DNA from: Hyphococcus sp.
GTDB taxonomy: Bacteria; Pseudomonadota; Alphaproteobacteria; Caulobacterales; Parvularculaceae
Reading direction: 5' to 3'
Assembly (NCBI GenBank): GCA_028289605.1
Contig: JANQON010000003.1
Coordinates: 62,001-126,000 of the forward strand
Length of the DNA: 64,000 nt
This document shows, piece after piece, positions 44,931-53,210 of this stretch. The notes under the pieces were generated by a model that worked only from the letters and a program-made list of their open reading frames with translations, ran no database searches and was not told where the DNA came from. The position numbers were made by a program, and so were the translations under genes. Each line of letters opens with the position of its first letter. The stretch's first letter is position 1.

Positions 44931-45608
44931 ATGGACTTAAAAAAAGCGACCGCCCGAAATTCGATCATCGCCATTCTCGCCGCAGGAGGCGCGGCCCAGG
45001 CGGGCGAGACCATCGACTACGCCTATGACGCGCAAGGCCGGCTCGTGAAGGTCGAGCGGTCCGGAGCCGTCAACGCCAATGTCGACACCGAATATGAATA
45101 TGACGACGCGGACAACCGGACGCGGGAGAAAACCACCGGGGTAGGCGGCGCAGGCTCTGGGGGCGGATCGTCAGGCGGGAGCGTGTGCGCCAGCACTCAG
45201 ACTCTTACCATCGTTAGCGCGACAGACGACGGAACGCATAATCGGAACAGAGGTCCGGAAAATTCCGTGGATGGTGATCTAACATTCACCAGTCGTTGGT
45301 CGTCACGGGGCCTCGGCAAGTGGATCGTTTACGACTTGGGCGCCGTGGCGACCGTGGAGGAAATGCGCGTCGCGTGGGGAAGGAGTGGCAGTCATTCCTA
45401 CTCCTTCGACATTGAGGCGTCGCAGGACGGATCGAGTTTCCAAACCATTCTAACGGGCGGGCAGTCCGCAATTACTGATCCCTTTGAATTCGAAACACAC
45501 GATGTACCCGCCACATCCGCCCGCTATATTCGGATTGTGGGGTACGGTCGCACCAGTAGCACCCTTAACATGATTGCGGAAACGGAGATCGGCGGGTGTG
45601 TGATTTGA
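44931..45608 (+). CDS. Exported mini YD-repeat plus discoidin (F5/8 C) domain protein
   Basis: 225 residues: signal-like N-terminus (basic MDLKKATARN, hydrophobic, ending GGAAQA), one and a half Rhs/YD repeats (IDYAYDAQGRLVKVERSG, TEYEYDDADNRTREKT), a Gly/Ser linker (residues ~68-84), and a discoidin-like beta-sandwich (DGTHNRNRGPENSVDGDLTFTSRWSSRG...WIVYDLGAVATVEEMRVAW...SARYIRIVGYG) that usually binds carbohydrate or lipid head groups. It precedes the large rhs gene by 102 nt. A surface-adhesion accessory of the Rhs protein is inferred. Confidence 0.75.
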   Translation: MDLKKATARNSIIAILAAGGAAQAGETIDYAYDAQGRLVKVERSGAVNANVDTEYEYDDADNRTREKTTGVGGAGSGGGSSGGSVCASTQTLTIVSATDDGTHNRNRGPENSVDGDLTFTSRWSSRGLGKWIVYDLGAVATVEEMRVAWGRSGSHSYSFDIEASQDGSSFQTILTGGQSAITDPFEFETHDVPATSARYIRIVGYGRTSSTLNMIAETEIGGCVI

Positions 45609-45710
45609 TCCGGCGTCTTTGAATGCGGTCGCCATAAAAGAGAAAAAGGCATCAATGAAACGCACCGTGCACTGACGGCATGGAGCGGTCAACACATTCG
45701 GGAAGAGCTT

Positions 45711-48700
45711 ATGAACCGGGCGATCACTCGCGCCGTTGGCGTGATCTTTTGTGCTTTTTCTGGAGCCGTCGCCGCTTTGGCGCAGCCCTCGGAAGCGCCG
45801 CCGCCGCCGGACACGTCGATCGACGGCAACGGCGTCGATCTTATCACCGGTGAGTATTATCCGCCTTATCCATCGATCGGCATTGGGAGCGGGCCCGGTT
45901 CGGTGGGCGTCACGCGCTTTGGCGCCAACAGATATATCGATACCAACACCGGCGTGATCAACTCAGCGGGCACGGGAAAACTTTCCGTCACCTTGTTTGG
46001 TCAAACGCGCCTCTGGACCGGTTCAAGCGGCGCCTATACGCCCGACGACGGCGGCGGGGGGACGCTCGTCGTTCAGAGTTCTCATCCGCAATACACCTAC
46101 ACGACTCCATCGGGAGTCGTGGCTGAATACTCCATCGCGACGTCCGGCCTGACCCCCATCAATGCGAATTTGGCGACAGTCTCCGCCGTAAAATTTCCGA
46201 CCGGTGAACGGCTGAGTTATTCTTACGATCTGAAATCCAAGTGTGAGGTCTATTCACAGGAGCTGGGTCGATGCCTGGTCTATACCACCGCGTTTCGTCT
46301 GGAACAGGTCACCAGCACGCTTGGATACAGGGTCGAGTATGACTATTCGTCAAACGTCTGCTGCAGTTCCGGTTACTATACGCCGTCGACGATCACAGCG
46401 AAAACGCTGTTCAGTTCGGGAACCTGGCAGTCGCTGTCTTTCTCCAGCGACACAATCACCGACGCCGCAGGGCGCACCCACGTCTACACCCGCGATACGG
46501 CGGGCCGCGTCACCGGCTATAAAGGCCCGGGCGCATCGTCCAACGACGTCGCGGTCACCTATGACAGCTCCGGCCGGGTCGCGACGCTCTCCAAACTCGG
46601 CCTCACCTGGAGCTACAGCTACGCAGATTCGGGAACGACGCGGACGACGACGGTGACCGCGCCGGGTTCTGCGGTGCGCACCGTCGTCAGCGATACAGCG
46701 ACCAACAGGGTGACGTCGAGCAAAAACGCGCTGAACCAGACCACCAGCTATCTCTACGACGCCTACGGACGGCTGACCCGCGTCACCCCGCCGGAAGGGA
46801 ACTACACCGCCTATACGTACGACTCCCGCGGGAACGTCACGGCGGTTAAAAACTACAATAAAAGCGGCGGTTCGCCGATTACGTCGTTCCAGGCGTCCTA
46901 TCCGTCGTCCTGTTCGAACACGAAGACCTGCAACAAGCCGGAATGGACGAAAGACGCGCTGGGGCGCCGGACCGACTACACTTATGATACGACGCATGGC
47001 GGCGTGTTGACGGCAAAAGCGCCCAGCCCGGGCTCCGGCATCGCGCGCCCGCAGCAAACCTATTCATACTCGCTTCTGTCCATTTACTCTTATTCCCACG
47101 CGCTCAATACAACGTCCGCCTACCGCTTAACCGCAGGGAGCACTTGCGCGAGCACGACGACTTCGACTTGCAGCGGCAACGCCCTCGAAACAAAAACTGT
47201 TATCTCATACGTGACGCAAGACCGCCGGCCGGGAACGGTTACGGTCCAGGCGGGCGACGGATCCGTGTCCGCCACGACGACTACCTATTACGACCACCAG
47301 CGCCGGCCCTATATCGTCGACGGGCCGCTCTCGGGGACCGCGGACCGAACGCGCACCTTCTATAACAACGCCGGTCAGGTGACGGGAACCATCGGCCCCG
47401 ATCCGGACGGAAGCGGCGCGCTCAAATACCGGGCGACCAAGGTCAGCTACAACAGCCGCGGGCTTCCTTATCTCTCGCAAGCCGGCACAACGACGAGCGC
47501 ATCGAGCATGGCCGCGTTTTCAGCGCTGCAGTCGACGACGACAAGCTTTGACAGTTACGGGCGCCCGACCAAACGGACCTTCGCCGCCGGGGGCGTCACC
47601 TACGGCGTCGCGCAGGTCAGTTATGACTCCCGCAGCCGGGTGCAATGCGCCGCGCAACGCATGAATCCCGGCGCCTTCGCTTCGGCGCCCGGCGCCTGTT
47701 CGCTCGGGTCGTCCGGCTCGTTCGGCCAGGACCGCATCACCAGGACGACCTATGATGCGCTCAACCGGCCGATCAAGGTTACGACCGCTTACGGTACGTC
47801 GGTCGCCGCCGACGCGGTGCAGACGACGTATACGACCAATGGTCAGGTCTCAGGTCTCACTGACGGCGAAGGCAACAAAACCAGCTATTATTACGATGCG
47901 TTCGACCGCCACTATAAGGTCAACTACCCGTCCAAGACCGCGGCGGGGACGAGTTCGTCTACGGACTATGAACAATGGACCTTCCGGGCGACGGGCGCGC
48001 CGGCGACCTGGCGAGACCGCTATGGAACGACTCATACCTATACTTACGATAGTCTGGAGAGGCGCACCGGCTCCAGCGCCTCCGGCGCGACGACGCGAAG
48101 CTGGTCTTACGACAATCTCGGGCGCGTGACTCAGGCGACGGGCGGTTCGTCGGTATCCTACGTCTATGACGCCCTTGGACGTCTGAAGGCCGAGACACAG
48201 GGGCTGGGAACAGTCTCTTATCAATACGACGTCGCGGGCCGGATGACGAAGATGACGTATCCGGGTTCGTTTTATGTCAACTATGACTACGACGTCTCGG
48301 GCGCGGTGACCAAAGTGCGCGAAAACGGGGCGACGTCGGGGGTCGGGGTGCTGGCGACCTATGCATACGACGATCTCGGCCGCAGGACAAAACTGACCCG
48401 GGGCAACGGGGTCGTGACGGATTACGGCTTCGACGGGGCGTCTCGTCTCACCGATCTCGACCACGACTTTTCGGGGACGACCCACGACAATGATCTCGAT
48501 TTCTCCTACAACCCCGCAGGACAGGTCACGCTGCGGACGGCGACGAACGACGTCTTCGCCTTTCTCGATCACGCCAACATCGACGCGTCCGCCATCGTCA
48601 ACGGCCTTAACCAGGCGACGTCCGTGGACGGAAATACGGTCACTTACGACGACCGAGGAAACCTCACAGGCTATAACGGGGCGTCTTATGCGTATGACGC

Positions 48701-49949
48701 CGAGAATGTCTTGACGTCGGCGGATGGGGCGACGCTCTCCTATGACGCGGCGGGTCGGCCGTCGAAGATTCAGAAAACCGGCGCGGCGACGGCGCGGCTG
48801 TTATACGCCGGTGGGGCGCTGGTCGGGGAGTATGACGCAGCCGGTGCGGCGGTGCTGCGGCGCTACGTCCACGGGGCATCCGTCGACGAGCCGCTGGTGT
48901 GGTATGAGGGGGGCGGGACGTCAAACCCCAAATTCCTCATCCCCAACGAGCGCGGCTCCATCGTCGCCGTGACCAATTCTTCGGGATCCGTCACCAACGT
49001 CAATACATACGACGCCTACGGACGGCCCGGCGCGAACAATGTGGGTCGCTTCCAGTATACCGGCCAGGCGAGCTTCGCCGGCCACGTGGACGGCCTCTAT
49101 TACTACAAGGCCCGTTGGTACAACCCGGAGCTCGGCCGGTTTATGCAGACGGACCCCATCGGCTACGGGGACGGGATGAATATGTACGGGTATGTGGGCG
49201 GGGATCCGGTGAATCATGCGGACCCAAGCGGGACGTCGCGACTGACCAGCAACCTTCAGGCGATCGATCCATGCGGGAATGGCTCTGGTTGTCATTACGA
49301 TGACACGATTGTTGTTCGCCAAGTGAGGCGCGATTGGAAAATTGATCCGAGTCCACTGTGGCGAGTCAATTTTACTGGAGGGTACAATATTGCTTCAGGT
49401 GTTTCCGGAGCCGCTGGCGGCAATGGAAAACAGGCGATTGATGAGTCGTTGTGCGGCGAAGGTGGGACGGCGGCGAGCAGCTTTAGAGAAGCAGCGAGGC
49501 TAATATCGCCAAGTGCATCTGAAAATCGTATCAATAGTTTAGCTAGCGGGATGTACGAGGCCTACAACAGATCGTCAAATATGGTTGGCGCACGTGTATT
49601 TCGGCGCCGCGACGTCGGCTCGTTGGTCCTTGCCGGCTGGTTTGGAGGGTATAGCACCACCACGCCAAGCGACGATGTGCCGCTCGGAAATCCGCCCGGC
49701 GGCGCTTCGGATGGAGGGGTAAGCGTACCGGGAAACACGGTGGCTGGCGTGGTGGTTCCCAACGTCATAGACTATCGTTCTGATTACCAAGCAGGTTATC
49801 TTACTTATAGAGACCCCGAGGTCATTGATTTTCACAGCCAATATTTCGAGAGTAATTGGGAGAGGTGGAGCCGCGCGTCGCAGCGCCTAGAAACTCCGTT
49901 TGTAGTGAGTTCCCGTGTTGACGACACGCTTTGTGTTGTAGGGGAATGA
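45711..49949 (+). CDS. Sec-exported Rhs/YD-repeat protein with variable C-terminal tail
   Basis: 1412 residues. Signal peptide (residues 1-25, ending ALAQ), then a long YD-repeat region (YDSRGNVTAV, YDALGRLKAE, YDDLGRRTKL and similar) and the Rhs core closing motif GRFMQTDPIGYGDGMNMYGYVGG...HADPSG ending at ~residue 1174. After the core, residues 1175-1412 form an unrelated tail whose codons are less GC-rich; it ends LCVVGE. In polymorphic toxin systems the core is a shell and the tail the effector. No PAAR or VgrG domain, so export is by Sec and not obviously by a type VI system. Tail activity not recognised. Confidence 0.92.
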   Translation: MNRAITRAVGVIFCAFSGAVAALAQPSEAPPPPDTSIDGNGVDLITGEYYPPYPSIGIGSGPGSVGVTRFGANRYIDTNTGVINSAGTGKLSVTLFGQTRLWTGSSGAYTPDDGGGGTLVVQSSHPQYTYTTPSGVVAEYSIATSGLTPINANLATVSAVKFPTGERLSYSYDLKSKCEVYSQELGRCLVYTTAFRLEQVTSTLGYRVEYDYSSNVCCSSGYYTPSTITAKTLFSSGTWQSLSFSSDTITDAAGRTHVYTRDTAGRVTGYKGPGASSNDVAVTYDSSGRVATLSKLGLTWSYSYADSGTTRTTTVTAPGSAVRTVVSDTATNRVTSSKNALNQTTSYLYDAYGRLTRVTPPEGNYTAYTYDSRGNVTAVKNYNKSGGSPITSFQASYPSSCSNTKTCNKPEWTKDALGRRTDYTYDTTHGGVLTAKAPSPGSGIARPQQTYSYSLLSIYSYSHALNTTSAYRLTAGSTCASTTTSTCSGNALETKTVISYVTQDRRPGTVTVQAGDGSVSATTTTYYDHQRRPYIVDGPLSGTADRTRTFYNNAGQVTGTIGPDPDGSGALKYRATKVSYNSRGLPYLSQAGTTTSASSMAAFSALQSTTTSFDSYGRPTKRTFAAGGVTYGVAQVSYDSRSRVQCAAQRMNPGAFASAPGACSLGSSGSFGQDRITRTTYDALNRPIKVTTAYGTSVAADAVQTTYTTNGQVSGLTDGEGNKTSYYYDAFDRHYKVNYPSKTAAGTSSSTDYEQWTFRATGAPATWRDRYGTTHTYTYDSLERRTGSSASGATTRSWSYDNLGRVTQATGGSSVSYVYDALGRLKAETQGLGTVSYQYDVAGRMTKMTYPGSFYVNYDYDVSGAVTKVRENGATSGVGVLATYAYDDLGRRTKLTRGNGVVTDYGFDGASRLTDLDHDFSGTTHDNDLDFSYNPAGQVTLRTATNDVFAFLDHANIDASAIVNGLNQATSVDGNTVTYDDRGNLTGYNGASYAYDAENVLTSADGATLSYDAAGRPSKIQKTGAATARLLYAGGALVGEYDAAGAAVLRRYVHGASVDEPLVWYEGGGTSNPKFLIPNERGSIVAVTNSSGSVTNVNTYDAYGRPGANNVGRFQYTGQASFAGHVDGLYYYKARWYNPELGRFMQTDPIGYGDGMNMYGYVGGDPVNHADPSGTSRLTSNLQAIDPCGNGSGCHYDDTIVVRQVRRDWKIDPSPLWRVNFTGGYNIASGVSGAAGGNGKQAIDESLCGEGGTAASSFREAARLISPSASENRINSLASGMYEAYNRSSNMVGARVFRRRDVGSLVLAGWFGGYSTTTPSDDVPLGNPPGGASDGGVSVPGNTVAGVVVPNVIDYRSDYQAGYLTYRDPEVIDFHSQYFESNWERWSRASQRLETPFVVSSRVDDTLCVVGE
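48727..48773 (+). repeat. Rhs-core segment duplicated at 50478
   Basis: 47 bp of Rhs core (encoding TLSYDAAGR) that recurs at 50478-50524 with 44 of 47 bases identical and in the same frame. It could serve as homology for swapping the downstream tail. Confidence 0.8.
49233..49946 (+). other. Variable C-terminal tail (candidate effector module 1) of the Rhs protein
   Basis: Begins after the core motif DPSG. No standard nuclease or deaminase motif is visible. Contains two short cysteine-bearing segments (DPCGNGSGC, SLCGEGG) and ends in PFVV...LCVVGE, a terminus echoed by the displaced tail at 50525-50812. Base composition shifts to lower GC than the core. Confidence 0.6.
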
Positions 49950-50422
49950 ACAGGTCGAAAACCATGAGAAGCATTGACAGAGCAATTGTTTCGGGCGCGA
50001 TTGCAGTCGTCACTCTGGGTTGCGCAAATTATTCCAGAGTCGCGGATGAAATGGCGCCGCCGCTTACATTAAGTTTGAGCGACTACTATGAGGACCCGAT
50101 GAAGTACGACGGTAAACAAGTTACTGTGGCGGGATACTTGGTCTCTCAAGGAGATGTGTTGCATCTTGACGAAACGCCAGATGGCCCGAGGGGCATGAGT
50201 GATCCGACTATGCTCGTACGAGATACCACACCAAGTAAAGAGATCGGATTTGAAGAGATTTTTGAGTCTCATCGGTGCACGGATCGATACGCCAAAATAA
50301 CGGGTGTTCTAGGCCAAATTCCAAGCCCAAATATTTTCGGAATGGTCGAGATTTCGGAAATTAGAGTATTCGAAGATGACGCCTTTCGGGGGTCGGGCGA
50401 AGTTTGTTATTCTGCAAACTGA
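49946..50422 (+). CDS. Lipoprotein 1, candidate immunity/partner protein
   Basis: 158 residues from the ATG at 49946, whose ATGA overlaps the rhs stop (an ATG at 49964 is an alternative). Lipoprotein signal with Cys in VVTLGC, then a small beta-rich domain (MKYDGKQVTVAGYLVSQGDVLHL, YAKITGVLGQIPS, FGMVEISEIRVFEDDAF) with an OB-fold-like pattern and two cysteines. It is immediately downstream of and overlapping a Rhs tail, where immunity genes sit; lipidation would place it in the periplasm or envelope. Paralogue at 50823. Confidence 0.7.
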   Translation: MNRSKTMRSIDRAIVSGAIAVVTLGCANYSRVADEMAPPLTLSLSDYYEDPMKYDGKQVTVAGYLVSQGDVLHLDETPDGPRGMSDPTMLVRDTTPSKEIGFEEIFESHRCTDRYAKITGVLGQIPSPNIFGMVEISEIRVFEDDAFRGSGEVCYSAN

Positions 50423-50447
50423 CCGTTCGCAAACACAGCGTGACGAG

Positions 50448-50471
50448 TGACGTCTTTGCGTCCAGACGTCA
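50448..50471 (+). repeat. Inverted repeat at the junction before the displaced Rhs fragment
   Basis: Perfect 8-bp arms TGACGTCT / AGACGTCA around an 8-nt spacer, 6 bp before the duplicated core segment. It has no T-run, so it is not a standard terminator; possibly a rearrangement scar. Confidence 0.5.
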
Positions 50472-50815
50472 GCAGACGGGCGACGCTCTCCTATGACGCG
50501 GCGGGGCGGCTGTCGAAGATCCAGACAGACACTTCTGTGACGATAAACGCCCGGAGAAGCTATACAAGGCCTTGGCGACAACACTTTTGTCTAAGTAACG
50601 GAAACAATAACAGAACAAATATATTCCCCGCACGCGTCTTCCCGTCTGAGCCAGACAATTTTGCTCTTGCTGTCAGGCCATATGTTGAACAGCATTCCTC
50701 TTTCGAGGAACGGGTTGCGCTACAGTCTTCATTTTACAATGATTTCGCTGCCAGGCGCGGCATACCTGTTGTTGTTGCAGATTCTGGAAATGTTTGCGTC
50801 TATACCGGAGAGTAA
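50472..50815 (+). pseudogene. Displaced Rhs tail (orphan effector module 2) with a remnant of core
   Basis: Reading frame opens with a core fragment (ATLSYDAAGRLSKIQ) nearly identical to the main Rhs protein, then runs into a different ~95-residue tail (SYTRPWRQHFCLSNG..., SFYNDFAARRGIPVVVADSGNVCVYTGE). No proper start or signal: the in-frame GTG at 50447 lacks a convincing ribosome site. Such orphan tails are typical silent cassettes behind rhs genes. The last ~30 residues resemble the end of tail 1 (P-VV...CV-x-x-GE). Confidence 0.7.
50478..50524 (+). repeat. Duplicated Rhs-core segment (copy of 48727-48773)
   Basis: 44 of 47 bases match the core of the intact rhs gene in the same reading frame. 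It marks the start of the displaced cassette. Confidence 0.8.
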
Positions 50816-50822
50816 GGACAAG

Positions 50823-51338
50823 ATGACTTTGATGCACTTTCGTTTCTTGATCGGGGTCTTCGTCTCCATATTTGGTATGTCAGCCTGTGTTGAGACCTCC
50901 AACGGAGCGAATCCAGCGCGGGTGGATGGCGCAGTCGATCCAGAGTTTCCAATACACCGACCCTCTCTAAGCCTAACGGAAATCGCCGCTGACCTACGAG
51001 CGCGTACAGGCGAAGACGTCAAAGTCCGGGGTTATTTAGCAAACTTTGCCCCTGCTCTTATCCTCGTCGCTGCGGAGGACAGCAATGTCTTCGATGATCC
51101 AGCAATTGTTGTTACTGATCAGAGATTACGCGCCACAATATTTACGGGTGAGGAGTTTACTGACGAATCCGAGTATCTTGCTGCGAAGGGATGTCGGGAC
51201 AGATTTGTCGAGATAACCGGCGTAGTCGGATTCCTCGAGGCGCATAAGTCTTTTGGGATTGTCGAGATACGAAGCATATTGGTTTTTGAGGATGGTAGTT
51301 TTAGCGGCGAAGGCCGAGAGTGTTTTCTGCGGTCGTAG
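50823..51338 (+). CDS. Lipoprotein 2, paralogue of lipoprotein 1
   Basis: 171 residues from the ATG at 50823 (AAGGA just upstream; ATG at 50832 is an alternative). Lipobox Cys in FGMSAC. The domain parallels lipoprotein 1: GEDVKVRGYLANF, then CRDRFVEITGVVG...FGIVEIRSILVFEDGSF. Over the last 45 aligned residues I count 22 identities. It follows the displaced tail by 7 nt, repeating the tail-lipoprotein order seen upstream. Confidence 0.7.
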   Translation: MTLMHFRFLIGVFVSIFGMSACVETSNGANPARVDGAVDPEFPIHRPSLSLTEIAADLRARTGEDVKVRGYLANFAPALILVAAEDSNVFDDPAIVVTDQRLRATIFTGEEFTDESEYLAAKGCRDRFVEITGVVGFLEAHKSFGIVEIRSILVFEDGSFSGEGRECFLRS

Positions 51339-51447
51339 GGCCGAGTGACGAACGCGACGTAACCAAGCTCGCTTTGTGGCCAACTACGACTAAAGCGTCT
51401 TGTAAGCAGCGACGACACGGCTCTGCTACGCCGCTGCTGCGAGGGGT

Positions 51448-51534
51448 GGCGTTTGACGCGCGCATCTTGCGCCCAGGGGCGGCGCGACTTCGACTGATGA
51501 CTTCAATCTCACCTGACTGCGTCGGCGTCGCCGA
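51448..51534 (+). repeat. Right copy of island-flanking direct repeat
   Basis: Blocks GGCGTTTGACGCGCGC (51448-51463) and TCAATCTCACCTG (51503-51515) match the left copy exactly, with the same spacing. The copy ends 13 bp from the 3' end of tRNA-Val. Confidence 0.65.
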
Positions 51535-51547
51535 CGGTCCAAGGTCG

Positions 51548-51622
51548 TGGTGGGCGCGGCTGGGATTGAACCAGCGACCCCTACGATGTCAACGTAGTGC
51601 TCTCCCACTGAGCTACGCGCCC
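51548..51622 (-). tRNA. tRNA-Val (anticodon GAC)
   Basis: On the minus strand a complete cloverleaf: acceptor GGGCGCG / CGCGCCC with discriminator A and encoded CCA, D-arm GCTCAGTGGGAGAGC, anticodon stem CTACG / CGTAG around TTGACAT (anticodon GAC), and T-arm loop GGTTCAATCC. 75 nt. Its 3' end faces the Rhs island, a usual side for integration. Confidence 0.97.
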
Positions 51623-51692
51623 GCTATTCAGCGAAGCCCGGGTCTCTACCGGCAAATTTGAGCGCTTGCAAGCCTCGCGCGCGAGGATCCGG

Positions 51693-52052
51693 TCAGGCCG
51701 CGATGACGCGGTCGACTTCGTGCACCAGGTCTTTCAGGTGGAAGGGTTTGGACAAGACCTTGGCGTCTTCCGGCGCCTGGTTGGCGGCGTTGAGCGCCAC
51801 CGCGGCGAAACCGGTGATGAACATGATCTTCATTTCAGGGTCGATTTCCGCCGCCCGGCGCGCCAGCTCGATGCCGTCCATGACCGGCATGACGATATCG
51901 GTCAGGAGAAGATCGAACTCCCGAAGCTGCAGTTCCGTCAGCGCTTCGTCCCCTTGCGCCGCGTCGATCACCGAGTGTCCGGCCCGCTCCAACGCCTTCT
52001 TCAGGAATCGACGCATCGAGTCGTCGTCTTCCGCCAATAAAATCGCCGCCAT
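51693..52052 (-). CDS. cpdR: Single-domain response regulator CpdR
   Basis: 119 residues from the ATG at 52052. Receiver domain only: acidic pocket AEDDDSM, phospho-acceptor Asp in DLLLTDIVMPVMDG, Thr in FITGFA and Lys in LSKPFHLKDL. The sequence MAAILLAEDDDSMRRFLKKALERAGH matches CpdR, which in Caulobacter, when unphosphorylated, localises ClpXP for CtrA and PdeA degradation and is phosphorylated through CckA-ChpT. Fits a CtrA-regulated organism. Confidence 0.9.
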   Translation of the reverse strand: MAAILLAEDDDSMRRFLKKALERAGHSVIDAAQGDEALTELQLREFDLLLTDIVMPVMDGIELARRAAEIDPEMKIMFITGFAAVALNAANQAPEDAKVLSKPFHLKDLVHEVDRVIAA

Positions 52053-52224
52053 ATTGATCCGCCTCACTTAACGCCGCTGACCCTCGCACCCTCTTTTAAG
52101 AGTGTTCGGATATGGGATGACAGCTCTCAATAAGCCTCACCGGGAAGAAACGTCTGCAATTTTCGCTCCGCTCGCCGTCTTGTTAGCGATGTGGACTTAA
52201 CGAAACCCGCGAAGCCGGGCTAAC

Positions 52225-53184
52225 ATGACCGATGTAGTTGGATTTTCAAGCCTTGGGACGATGATGAAAAAGACCGGAGAGCGAAGCAGCCAGGACGGAC
52301 CGGACAGCGCCGCCGAGCGCAATGCGGTCGAGATCTTAACGCCGCAACGCCTGGCGTCGCCGGTGGTGTTCGCCTCTCCGCATTCGGGCCGGGACTATCC
52401 GACGGCGTTCCTGAAGAACGCGCGCCTCGACCAGCACGGCCTGCGCCAGTCGGAGGATTCCTACGTCGATCTCCTGTTCGATGCCGCGCCCCGCCATGGA
52501 TCGCCGCTGTTGCGCGCGCTTTTTCCGCGCGCCTATGTGGACGTTAACCGCTCCCGCGACGAGCTTGATCCGCGCATGTTCGCTGATGACTTGCCGGCCG
52601 GCGCCGATACCCGGTCGAGCCGGGTGATCGCGGGCCTCGGGGTGATACCCCGCATTGTTGCGGACGGACAGGACATCTATGCGCGCAAATTGCGCTTCGC
52701 CGACGCCAAGCGCCGGCTTGCCGCCTGTTACGATCCCTACCACCGCGCCCTCGGAGATTTGGTCGCCTCGGCTCAGGGACGGTTCGGCTGCGCGGTCGTC
52801 ATCGACTGCCATTCCATGCCGTCGGCGGGCGGCGCGCCCATTCGGCCGGGAGAGCGACCCGTCGATTTCGTGCTCGGCGACAGATTTGGGGCCTCCTGCG
52901 CCGGCTTCGTCACGGAACTCGCTGATGAGACCCTTTGTGAGCTTGGCTTCGAGACCGCGCGCAACGCCCCTTACGCCGGCGGCTATGTGGCGTCTTCCTA
53001 CGGCCGGCCAGCGAACGGCGTGCATGTGCTGCAGATTGAGATCAACCGCGCGCTCTATCTCGACGAAAAGCGCATCGCGCGCACGGCCGGTTTTGAGCAA
53101 TTGCGCAATGCGATGATTACGCTTATCAAACGCTTGTCGGCATTGCGCGCAGACGATCTGTGGACGGCCCAAGCGGCGGAGTAA
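52225..53184 (+). CDS. N-formylglutamate amidohydrolase family protein
   Basis: 319 residues from the ATG at 52225; ATGs at 52261/52264 are alternatives and would remove a poorly conserved leader. Metal and active-site blocks VVFASPHSGRDYP, DSYVDLLFDAAPRHGSPLL, YVDVNRSRDELDP, VVIDCHSMPSAGG and YVASSYGRPANGVHVLQIEINRALY are typical of the HutG family, which releases glutamate from N-formylglutamate in histidine breakdown. No other hut gene is adjacent, so the substrate may differ. Confidence 0.87.
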   Translation: MTDVVGFSSLGTMMKKTGERSSQDGPDSAAERNAVEILTPQRLASPVVFASPHSGRDYPTAFLKNARLDQHGLRQSEDSYVDLLFDAAPRHGSPLLRALFPRAYVDVNRSRDELDPRMFADDLPAGADTRSSRVIAGLGVIPRIVADGQDIYARKLRFADAKRRLAACYDPYHRALGDLVASAQGRFGCAVVIDCHSMPSAGGAPIRPGERPVDFVLGDRFGASCAGFVTELADETLCELGFETARNAPYAGGYVASSYGRPANGVHVLQIEINRALYLDEKRIARTAGFEQLRNAMITLIKRLSALRADDLWTAQAAE

Positions 53185-53210
53185 CGACCGCGTCGACACA
53201 TAAAAAAAGA

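Noticed and set aside
49233..49946. Assigning the Rhs tail to a known nuclease, deaminase or ADP-ribosyltransferase class
   Set aside because: No catalytic motif of these families could be read with confidence.
45711..49949. Repeat array that might be taken for CRISPR or tandem DNA repeat
   Set aside because: The periodicity is the degenerate YD protein repeat in a single open frame, without constant DNA repeats or spacers.
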